Positions 26,901 to 34,733 of a stretch of 64,000 nucleotides of DNA are shown piece after piece. The stretch comes from Ciona savignyi (lineage: Eukaryota; Chordata; Ascidiacea; Phlebobranchia; Cionidae): the NCBI GenBank assembly GCA_000149265.1, contig CH003372.1, positions 109,062 through 173,061 on the forward strand, written 5' to 3'. Within the stretch, counting starts at the first letter, position 1, and the number at the start of each line of letters is the position of its first letter. Made by a program: the position numbers and the translations under genes. The notes under the pieces were generated by a model, which saw only the letters and a program-made list of their open reading frames with translations, did no database searches and was not told the DNA's origin.

Positions 26901-29900
26901 TTTTGCCAAGAAGACAACGAGACTCCTTTACACTATGTTGGCCATTGTCCAGCATTTGCTGTAACCAGATGGAGGAATTTTGGAGTTTTTAAATCTGATG
27001 ATCTCGCATCTATCCCGGTCAAGCATTTAGTCAGTTTCCTTCAGGACACAGGCCGACTTTACCGCTATATCCCGGATCTATGTTAGCCCGGGGCGCTGGA
27101 GTAATGGGCCTTCCATGGCCTCCCGGTAGCTACTGTGGACCCGCCCATATTAATGTAATGGAATTTCCCTAGGTGTTTTTTTATTTTTTCTAATTGTTAA
27201 ATTAGTAGGTAATGCACTTACATTCCACCAAATCTGAATCAGATTGGAGCAGCCGTTCAAGCGCTATGCCACAAAAAGCTAAATTTTTAATAAAAATATA
27301 CCATTTTGGTTTTTAACCTCCCAGGGGAATTCCCCTTAATTTATCACCCAAAATTTTGGTTTCTGCATATCTAGACCATGTTGTCTAACAAAAGGCTAAG
27401 TTTTATTACGATTACATTATTCCTTTTGGTAGATGTCGGGGCGACATGCCATGCCTGTCAAACCTTTGACGAAAAAAAAAACAGAATAAAACAATATGTG
27501 TCCCAATTTTTCAATTGGGACCCATAATGATTAGGACAAAATTTAAGGTCGCAACTCCCAGCGGATCAAAAGTGACGGCAGAATGAAAAACCGGCCACAC
27601 GATGGCTTATTGTTGGTGAGCACGCCTACTTACAAGTTTTAATTGTCGATATCTCGAAAAGTAAACCATGTGGAAAGCTGAAAATTTGTTTTAAGGTATT
27701 TAAAGGTATGAGGAAACTGAATTTCACATCCAATTTATCCTTAGGGCATTATAAAATAGTCAAAATCAGGTTTTAAAATTATTTTACCACCCCGACGCTA
27801 GAGGGGGTAGCTCCTGTATGCAAGACAGTTTTGAGATGCAATCTTTTTTAAAAGTTAGAAATAGCTTAAATCTTTAAGCAGGTTAAAAATGAGCTTGTCT
27901 GAAAATCTTAGCAAAATCTGAGAGGTACGATGTACTTTTCAACTTTTTTTTGCTCAATTATAATGGAATGACCCTTGAGTCAATTGTTAAAAAAATTGTT
28001 TACCATGCACAGTTTATGTAACGAAGCCAGTTGCTGATCTTAACATTTCCTCCATCAATGTAATGCGACAATTTTCCATTTTTATAGATCTGAAAAAAAG
28101 TTATTTTAATAGAAAACACAGGGACTGCCTGCATCAAAAAAACAACAGCACTCACCTCCCAGGCGTATCCTCCCTCGAACAGCGGTTTTAACTTGGTCAC
28201 GTCGTTCCTGTGCACCGCCTCCCCTTCGTAAGGCCCGAACACGGTGTTCTTCTTGAAATCCACCTCACACCACGCCCCTAATCCCCCTTTCCGTATCCCG
28301 GACGGCCCGACGGTTATTCCTTCCGGGCAAGTTTTCTTCGCTCTGTCCGCCAACCCCTGTGAAATATAAACTTAATTGAAAACAACAATTGTTGAAAATT
28401 GTTAAGTTTAGTATTTTTATACCCTATTATTAAATAATAGAAAATAAAGCAAATCACAGCAAAGTAAAAGGAAAGGCACAATCATTAAAACACTTCTATG
28501 TTCGGCCGGTTAAGTTCGTCGCCTTTCAATCGAAAGGTTGCAGATGCGAAACTGGTCGCTAGCTAGTCGGTTGTGTCCTTGGGCAAGGCACTTAACGGAC
28601 ATTGCCTGGACACAGCAGATTAGTGGGTTCTACCATAGGCGTCGATTTTTTTGCGTTGTAAACAAAAACTGGGGTGGCGCCAAGACGGCATAAATTTATT
28701 TAGCTGTAACCAACTTTTAAACAGGCAAAAATTAGCCGACTTCGCACAATCGCTACGAATCCCTATTAGTGAATCACTACATATCTTTATAGCACTACAG
28801 ATTCGTCTTGTTATTTAATTATTTGGAAGATTGCGTCGGCAACCGCAGACGGCAAGATAAAACAAACACGTCGGCATTCGAATGTGTAGAAAGCCCCTTA
28901 TTTATATAGAATAACGTTGACGTTGTCTTAATCGCGACGATGGATGGATATAAATAGTAACATTGAAAGAAGTTCCGGGCCTTTTTTTCGGTTTACATGC
29001 TGTCATTGTGAGGATTTTTTCGTATTTATTGGAAAATAATTTAAAACACAACGTAAAAACACAAAAATGTTATAACGAAAAAAATATTTATTACTATCCA
29101 AGTCCAAAACGATGTCCAAACCGACTTTATTTAGTAAGGCACAAACAACTTTCCATTGTTAAAGTTAATTTGCCCCTCCATGTACTTCTATTAAACGTCC
29201 CTTGCCGAACGGAGAATCCGCGTGTTTCTTTTAGATGACGCATACCCACGCCACAATCGCCAATACGAATGTAAGATAATAGGAAAGTGTTTCTTTGAAA
29301 AGCGATTTTCAGGTAACGGCAGAAGGCGAGAAATGGATTTATAAAGATAGCGGTGGCTATTTTAATTTAGAAACAATTTGTGCAACAACAAATTTGTAAT
29401 CTAAGATGGATACCGGCGAGTTAAAATAATTTTGTATTTTGACATTTCGTTTAGCATGTATAAATATAATCTAAAGTTATATCGGTCGGTTTAACATAGG
29501 CTATAGTTTTAAAACGGTTACGTTACGATACTTAGTATAACTTTGGTTTTAATACGCAGTCCTCGAAATTCACTTTTGCCAAATTAACTAAAGCCCACGG
29601 CAAAAAATGCCGTGGGTTTTTTTAGATCACTTACTAATTGCAAAAAAACTGTGTTACTAATTGCAAAAAAACAGCAGCCAGCTGTCAATCAAATCTCCGA
29701 GAGACTACGTCGCTTTGATCGTTGCACCCGATTTGCTGAGTTGACAATTCGGCAAATTTAATAAGATAAATATATGGAGCGTGTGTATGGCAATCGCATA
29801 TGTTTCCTCATTCGGTATTATTGTAATCGAGGTCGCTACACCTTAGTTTCCCTCCATTTCGTTTAAAGTGTAGTCCTCTATTATTTTGAAATTATTATCC

Positions 29901-32900
29901 AGTCCAAACTAGATAGATGCTTCCTACTATTCTAACATTGACGTTGGATTCAGGATTTGTAGTTTTTTGGAGCTATTGCTATGTGTTGTATTTTCATATA
30001 ATAGAGAGATCACAAATTAAACAATGTCCGTTAAGTGTTTTTGCCATGTGCCTTAGCTGACAGACTACTATTGTGCAATTGGCTCTTGTCCAACGCACTT
30101 TAGCGCGGTGTCGCCCAAATTAGAATAAACTTACCTCCGGATTTTTCGATTATTTAGTACTGCTTATAGATCCATAGCATCTTGCCGTGGGCTTTTACGT
30201 TTATACGATTTCCCACGGCATTTTTTTGCCGTGGACTCCGCAAACGAATTTCGAGGACTGAATACGTAATACTGTGTTAAAAATCAAACTATCAGCTTGT
30301 GAATGCTTGCGTATATTACGTTGACAATCAAACAATCGACGTGTGAATGGTGCGTATATTACGTTGACAATTAAACAATCGACGTGTGAATGGTGTCATG
30401 TATAGGTGAAATTTATTAACATTTCGAAATAATAATGAACTTGTGTGTTATTTAAGGTTGCGATTTTTATGATTCTGTGCTACAAATTATTTTTTTACAG
30501 TAAACACATTGTAAAAAAATACCGTAATGAGTGAAAAAACTGGGGTGGCAAGTATGGTATATTTTGTATGTTGCCACCCCGCATTTTTTTTACTGGGTTG
30601 GCATGCCACCCCGCCACCCCGGGAATCGACGCCAGTGGGTTTTACTAAATCATACACAACACACTGCCATAGCTTCGGTAACCCGACGGTGGGCGCGAGG
30701 TGATCTGATGATTGCTCGTGTGTTAACCCTCTTGGTTTTCCCTTTCACGGGAATAAACATAATTATCTTATCCTATCCTATTGAAAAAATATATAAATTC
30801 AAAATTAATTTTCCATACATAAAAGATAGTTACAATATCCATGGATATAGGATAGGAAATGTATACTATTTTAATTATAACACAGCAATGGTCAGATAAC
30901 AGAATGCACACCTCCAGGTTATCTAATCTATTGAAGTGTTTCATATGATAAACTAATTGTTATCTTTTTTAATATTTTCTTAACTTGTTTTAAGTTTAAA
31001 TATTCATAAAATGCCAAATCCACTGCCATTTTGCTATATTTTAATTAAGAATTTTTTTAATTAGTATTTTTAAAATGCAAAAAATAACTTAACAAACGGG
31101 TGTCTAATAGAAAATTCGATAATTTACGAACCATTTTGATCTCGATATCTTCAACGTTTACATAAGGTCCATGCAATGTACAATCTCCAAGATATAGTTT
31201 TTCGCAATCATCGCAGTCTGAAATGTATAATGTGTTTGAGAAGTTTAACACTGTGATTAAGACAGTTATAACTGGTTATTATATAATATTCATGTTAACA
31301 CCACTGATAAGAACAGCAGAGAATATTGACATACACCGCCATTGTGCCCTAAGTTTGGTTACCAGACTAGGCATGTTCATGTTTTAATTGTATATAAAAT
31401 TACTAGAGGTATTATCACACAGGCAACTGTAAGATTACCTTACACCACCATGTGTATTAATGAGTGTTATAAAATATATTAAGACGTTTATTATGTTTTA
31501 GAACAACCATAAAGTGCATGGGTTCAGGAAATGTCAACCAAATGTACAAATGTTCGCCTCATATTCATTTTGGTTCAACAATTTTACAGCAGCTGCCTTT
31601 ACAGTGTAGGCAGCTGTCAGTTTTATCAAATCTCTTTGGCTGAACAAATGCAAGTGTCACTGAGTGTGATTCATGTAATGTGAACATATAATATTAGTGC
31701 ATTTGTTTTACTTTTAAAAAATTAATTTTACTTTTCCAAACAAGAAAACCAGTTGTTACATTAATCTAATTCAAACAAACTTAATTTACGCACAAAGAAA
31801 GTCATCATCCTTCAGGGCTTTGGGGTCCCTGTATTTCACAACTGCAAGGTTTCGCTTTGGGTATCTATCTTCAGCAGAGACGGGCTGTTAATGAAATGCA
31901 TACATTACAAAAAGCGATCGAAACTCGATATATTGAACCGGCATGGAAGCTTCTACATGAAATAATCAACTGATTAATTGATGAATTTAAAGCATTTTAT
32001 ATCTTACAGCCATGGTGATTAATTGAAGGAAATAGAAAATAGTTTAAAATGCTTCTTTTACCTTAATCTTGGGGCAAGTTTTACCATTTTTCTTTGTCTT
32101 TGTACTCTTGGCCGGTTCTGTAAAATCATGTTTAATTTACTAAATGTTTAAAAAAAAGGATATTAAAGATGGAAAAACACAACATCTATTTTTAGATTAT
32201 TCAAGCATTAGGCTATAGAGTTTCTTATTAAAACCTTCTGTTTTAGTTAAATCCATTAATCCAGTCAATTCAGACAACACATCATTCTCTTATTGCCTTC
32301 CACATAGACTATTTGGTAGCTGGTTACGAATTAACAACCATTCGGCTAACAGTCCAAAGTTAACAGGATAGTCAGATATACCTTCAGTGTAATCTTCCCC
32401 TTTAAACTCATCAGGGATAACAATTGTGTCGTCGTGTATCTCATTTTTCACTGAGCATTTCTGAATAAAAAGATATTTTTGTAATTGATAAAATATTTGT
32501 TAAAATCTGACCGGGGTCTATTGTGCAAGAAACAAATAAGCGAGCCGTGAAGTTTTTTTATTTAAAAAAGAAGACTTTAGTGTAGGCCGATGGGCTGTAT
32601 CAGTAATCCAAAAAACAGGTTGGTTATGATACTGACAGTCTATATCTTTACTTTACAAACAACTAACTGGCTGTGCTACTTTCTAACCTAATATACTATG
32701 AGTGTCCATGGTCACTAACCACCAAGTTTGCAAGCTATTTTAATAAGTCTTACTGTGGAGTATAATATATAACACATATATCGGAATTTCTAAACTCTTG
32801 ATAAAAAATAAATATTGAGTAAACCATTTCTTGGTCACAAACAAACCTTTGCTAGCCATTTCTGCCTCTTTATAATGTCTGCAACTCCTGCAATATTTTT

Positions 32901-34286
32901 ACCTCGATTTAACATTTAAACTAAGAGAGCTATACATTGCATGTATATTTAATAAAAAAATGTAATATTTACTTATAATCATCATTAATTACTACACACT
33001 AAACAAACAAATTTTACCCCTTTTTTAAATTGTGAATAAAAGCTATATAAATAAAACTCTTTTTGTTCCACTAAGGGCACTTGAATTACAAACTGGTAGA
33101 ATAAAAAAAAATTCTAAATCATATTCTGAAATGGACACCCCACCGATAGCTCCTTGATTCTTTTTGCTCGGTTTCCATGGTTTCCAATCTTCGTCTTCAT
33201 CTTCCTTTTCGCTGTCGGAAATCGCGACGGCTTTAAATCCACCCCTGGGTAGGAGTCCGATCTTTGCTCTCAACTCGTTCTCGCTCGGCAACGGCAGACC
33301 TATCATGACATAACTGTGACCTGTGTTTCATTTTAATCAATAATACCCATGAATTGTTTAGTGGGATAGGATATTCATGTTTATCCCCGTGAATGGGAAA
33401 ACAGACCGCAAAATAACGGTCGGTCACCGGTCATTTGACCGGCACTTGAGCTATTGTGACCGGCGCTTTATACCTTCCATTGGTCATGTTGACCGGCGCT
33501 GACAATTACCTCACATAACACGCGCATTGATAGTTTACAGATGCCGATTCCTTCTTTGTAGTATATCTTTTATTCTTTTTATTTATTAAAGATTATCCTT
33601 TAAAAAACACGTTTATACTTTCACAGACGCTTTGTTACATCAGACAATCAACGTGTGAATGGTCTTTATTAAGATACAATTTACCGATCTAAACGTGAAT
33701 AATGGGGAAGTTTACTATAGAACTTGTTACTGCACAAAATATACATTTAAAACATGAACGAAATATTGAGCAATAATGTTTGTTACCACGTCCAATAATA
33801 AAACACGAAGAGCGTAATAGATAAAGCTTGCATTTAAAAGCGCCGAATAATCAAATTTCACCGCGGACGCGTGACAAGGTATTAGCGTTGAGTCTACCGA
33901 GTACCGCCTCATACCGCATATTTAAATAGACGTTGGCGTTTAGGCGCATCCCCAAGCAAATGTTTAATTGACTAGGATTTATACTATAATAAGTGGTGAT
34001 TAGAAAATCAAAAATGTATGTCTAATAAAACCTTAAAATTTAAACCACACTTACCAAGATACATCATAATGGTCAAGTTTCTTCCAATTTTTCGAATCCG
34101 TTTTTTGTCATATCTACATAGCTTTGCGTATTCCTCAGGTTTAAATATCGCTTTCAAGCAAATTCGAAGTTTCACTTTTTTGAGAATATCTTCAACTGGT
34201 ACAGGTACGAAGCCATTCCAACTTTCAAAGAATTCCGCGATTCTTTTGTCTTGTTCTTCTTTTGTTGGTTTTTGCTTGACCACCAT
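11304..34286 (-). CDS. Prdm9: PRDM9 (Meisetz) histone methyltransferase with zinc fingers
   Basis: Eleven exons: 34055-34286, 33144-33320, 32847-32887, 32382-32460, 32062-32117, 31794-31884, 31132-31217, 28156-28356, 28004-28089, 12652-12851, 11304-11908. All have GT-AG borders and matching phases and give 617 residues. Order: KRAB-like helix (about 47-80), acidic run (about 113-122), SSXRD-like segment (196-225), zinc knuckle (C-x2-C-x7-C-x2-H, 227-241), PR/SET (about 255-395), seven C2H2 fingers (418-617). In mammals PRDM9 trimethylates H3K4/K36 at meiotic recombination sites. Tyr297, Tyr368 and Tyr384 match the three catalytic tyrosines of mouse PRDM9 (276, 341, 357). The exon plan is complete, with no frameshift or stop. 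The donor of exon 7 is weak (GTTCGT) but needed for phase. Function in this animal is inferred. Confidence 0.93.
12023..12240 (-). repeat. SINE copy
   Basis: Minus-strand, fairly complete but diverged copy of the SINE, in the intron between Prdm9 exons 10 and 11. The remainder of that intron (12241-12651) is AT-rich with nothing recognised. Confidence 0.7.
12652..12851 (-). CDS. Prdm9: Prdm9 exon 10, end of PR/SET domain
   Basis: 66 codons. EEQQNLISYQYQGKIYYKLY and SELLVWYGDQYAQSLGI include two of the three catalytic tyrosines and the end of the SET fold. Separated from exon 9 by a 15.15 kb intron made of transposons. Confidence 0.95.
13096..13391 (+). repeat. tRNA-derived SINE, near full length
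   Basis: Reference copy for the family here. The head has a box-A-like ccgttaagtgcg and a box-B-like ggtgcgaaactgg (pol III promoter of a tRNA ancestor); the body contains ccttgggcaaggcac, ttgggttctaccaaat and gcgaggtgat; the tail is ttttcccattcacgggataa followed by tatccta repeats. More than a dozen full or partial copies occur in the window. Confidence 0.85.
13629..15424 (-). pseudogene. hAT transposase (GTF2IRD2/Charlie type), one frameshift and one stop
   Basis: Minus strand from ATG at 15424. A BED-type zinc finger (VCLLCSESVSVMKEYN then RRHYVTKH) comes first, then the RNase-H-like catalytic region (LAIDESTDITSTAQLAVFVR), and a C-terminal hATC dimerisation region (SLFGSTYICEQLFTKMKHTK). 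A one-base frameshift at about 14750 and an in-frame TGA at about 14157-14159 break the frame; otherwise the three pieces are continuous and full length (about 600 residues). The damage is slight, so the copy died recently. Confidence 0.88.
16008..16433 (+). repeat. copy of the 335 bp-type tandem repeat region
   Basis: Closely matches 23640-24120 (ctagagagtg...cacgtgtttaaccaccac; agcataaacgcatgggtccc). It directly follows the hAT element and is cut by the start of the LINE at about 16434. Confidence 0.75.
16434..20084 (+). mobile_element. I/LOA-type LINE, 5' part with ORF1 and ORF2 start
   Basis: ORF1 (about 16742-17679, one frameshift near 17100) has a basic Ser-rich start and a second half beginning MADSMLDGTLPL. 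ORF2 follows at 17683: apurinic endonuclease (LIQEPY; GTDANAHHYYWGS; SDHQL near 18340) and reverse transcriptase (KSPGPDG-like near 19080; AYADD at about 19740), in several frames owing to frameshifts and stops. The element is cut at about 20084 and resumes at 25786. Confidence 0.85.
17683..19906 (+). pseudogene. LINE ORF2: endonuclease and reverse transcriptase, decayed
   Basis: In-frame stops at about 17970 and frame changes near 18290, 18590 and 19600 break the protein. Endonuclease landmarks (QEPY, GTDANAHH, SDH) and the RT active-site YADD remain readable. Confidence 0.8.
20085..22340 (-). mobile_element. CR1/L2-type LINE, 5' truncated, inserted in the I/LOA LINE
   Basis: Minus strand. 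End of the endonuclease at 22220-21837 (TLLDHGYTNN, LLSDISDHLPIL), RT start at 21706-21458 (NPFKSTGSDNIPIKFIK), RT core at 21384-20951 (RQFGFRENYST, FIDLAKAFD, GVPQGSTLGPLLFLVYVNDL, LFADDTNL), thumb and C-terminus to 20343. Frames change between pieces, so it is inactive. The 3' end at about 20085 carries repeats of a 7-8 bp unit (atcaaga on the plus strand), as expected of a CR1/L2 tail. Confidence 0.85.
22341..23639. other. intronic transposon-derived sequence, nothing coding recognised
   Basis: Contains short palindromic stretches (for example atttaatcggttaaccgatt near 22460) and GC-richer spots at 22500-22570 and 22880-22970. No gene or known repeat family was identified. Confidence 0.4.
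23640..25040 (+). repeat. tandem repeat array, unit about 335 bp
   Basis: Anchors such as aagcgctatgcctaaaaaag recur at about 24272, 24605 and 24942 (spacing 333-337 bp). Each unit also has ccgttttggttttt, ggggaattcccc and catgcctgtcacaatcatga. Further single copies lie at 16008-16433 and 27165-27460. Confidence 0.8.
25041..25785. other. AT-rich segment before the LINE resumes; nothing recognised
   Basis: Holds a small inverted repeat around 25430-25480 (gatcggcaaggattttaatg and its partner) but no recognisable coding sequence. Confidence 0.4.
25786..27164 (+). mobile_element. I/LOA-type LINE, 3' part with RNase H
   Basis: Continues ORF2 of 16434-20084: the region after RT (25836-26240), RNase H (CYTDGSRLDGSTGAGVL at about 26240; IHSDSQAAL at 26427; CWIPGHSNFDGNDQADELA at 26550-26610) and a C-terminal zinc knuckle (CPFCQEDNETPLHYVGHC at about 26900). 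RNase H with this knuckle identifies the I/LOA group. A frameshift near 26350-26420 breaks RNase H. The 3' end (aatgtaatg tail) is at about 27160. Confidence 0.85.
27165..27470 (+). repeat. copy of the 335 bp repeat
   Basis: Same anchors as the array at 23640-25040 (cgttcaagcgctatgccaca; ggggaattcccc; ccatgcctgtcaaac). Together with 16008-16433 it brackets the I/LOA LINE. Confidence 0.7.
28004..28356 (-). CDS. Prdm9: Prdm9 exons 8-9, first part of PR/SET domain
   Basis: Exon 8 (28156-28356, 67 codons) holds CPEGITVGPSGIRKGGLGAW and GPYEG with a catalytic-type Tyr. Exon 9 (28004-28089) holds YIDGG and NWLRYINCA, matching the SET core YVDG and NWMRYVNCA. A 66 bp intron separates them. Confidence 0.95.
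28506..28635 (+). repeat. SINE, first half (split by insertion)
   Basis: Head and body of the SINE; the second half continues at 30629-30775. The two halves were separated by the element at 28636-30628. Confidence 0.8.
29557..30260. mobile_element. 704 bp TIR element with 6 bp target duplication, nested
   Basis: Perfect 15 bp TIR cagtcctcgaaattc, flanked by aatacg at 29551-29556 and 30261-30266. Inside each end lies a hairpin (gcccacggcaaaaaatgcc and partner). The TIR start resembles hAT; a 6 bp duplication is unusual for that family. Confidence 0.75.
30290..30410 (+). repeat. short tandem repeat, unit about 45-48 bp
   Basis: Two and a half units containing attacgttgacaatcaaac and gacgtgtgaatggtg; a related fragment lies near 33640. 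Confidence 0.65.
30629..30775 (+). repeat. SINE, second half
   Basis: Continues the copy begun at 28506: acacaacacactgc, gggcgcgaggtgatctgatg, ttttccctttcacggg. Confidence 0.8.
31132..31217 (-). CDS. Prdm9: Prdm9 exon 7, pre-SET zinc knuckle
   Basis: 28 codons. CDDCEKLYLGDCTLHGPY carries the C-x2-C-x7-C-x2-H knuckle that precedes the PR/SET domain of PRDM9. Confidence 0.9.
31794..31884 (-). CDS. Prdm9: Prdm9 exon 6, SSXRD-like segment
   Basis: 30 codons plus 1 nt. RYPKRNLAVVKYRDPKAL then DDDFL lies exactly where vertebrate PRDM9 has its SSXRD motif and the DDDYLYC junction. The phase forces donor GTGCGT, giving Tyr-Cys across the intron as in vertebrates. Confidence 0.88.
33360..33480 (-). 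repeat. SINE tail fragment next to ggtcaccggtc repeats
   Basis: Minus-strand SINE tail at 33360-33410, followed by several copies of a short word (gaccggc / gccggtca) to about 33500. Lies in Prdm9 intron 1. Confidence 0.6.
34055..34286 (-). CDS. Prdm9: Prdm9 exon 1, KRAB-like domain
   Basis: 77 codons plus 1 nt from ATG. The segment FKPEEYAKLCRYDKKRIRK followed by IGRNLTIMM aligns in spacing with the KRAB/SSX-like helix of vertebrate PRDM9 (FTKEEW...). Donor GTAAGT. Confidence 0.9.
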
Positions 34287-34729
34287 TTTTTAACCTTGGG
34301 AGAAACAATAAACTAACCACACATATAAATAATTTCAAAATAGCAAATTTAATAGTTGTGTTTAAACTGTAATATTTTAAGCATATACAAGACACTGTGC
34401 GAGATAATCTGATGATTGTTCCATATAGTTTCACTACTTGAATTTTCTAATAATTATTTAACTAAAGTTTAAATTGAGGAATGTGTGTTTTTTTAAATAT
34501 TCCTAAAAATTTAATAAAAATAAGGGTAAAAATAAACCTTGTTTTGCCGCAAAAGTGCAAGATGGGTATTTTTCGTGATATATAAAATAAAAACTTACAA
34601 ATTTTACAATTGAGTAATGTCCAACCCATAAAGGAGAAAAACTTCCCCCTATAATAATAAAAAATATTCTAACCCTGTCCCAAACTACTAAACTAAACCT
34701 AACCTCACATTCTAATCTTTATTTTAGTA
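34287..34729 (-). promoter_or_regulatory. 5' flank of Prdm9
   Basis: Directly upstream of the Prdm9 ATG (34286); AT-rich. I see no clear TATA or other core element. A decayed accctaac-type MITE fragment lies at 34660-34730, next to the LTR element. Confidence 0.3.
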
Positions 34730-34733
34730 AGCA

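Larger units (their letters stand above)
12883..27975. mobile_element. large TIR element filling a Prdm9 intron, with nested insertions
   Basis: The left end agggtcattccattata (12883) and the right end tataatggaatgaccct (27975) are inverted copies. Behind each lies a second matching block (cctctcagattttgctaaga on the left strand), which shows that both ends belong to one element. It starts 31 bp inside the acceptor side and ends 28 bp from the donor of the intron. The target duplication is unclear. Its own transposase is not recognised; most of the inside consists of later insertions. Confidence 0.65.
28636..30628. mobile_element. 2 kb TIR element inserted in a SINE, in a Prdm9 intron
   Basis: Short inverted ends (ggcgtcgatt / aatcgacgcc) next to ggggtggc and ccaccccg blocks. 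The SINE word agtgggtt occurs at both junctions, so the insertion duplicated part of its target. No transposase is seen. It carries the element at 29557-30260. Confidence 0.65.

Noticed and set aside
28963..29238. 91-codon plus-strand frame in a Prdm9 intron
   Set aside because: No homology recognised; lies inside a transposable element without a start or splice context.
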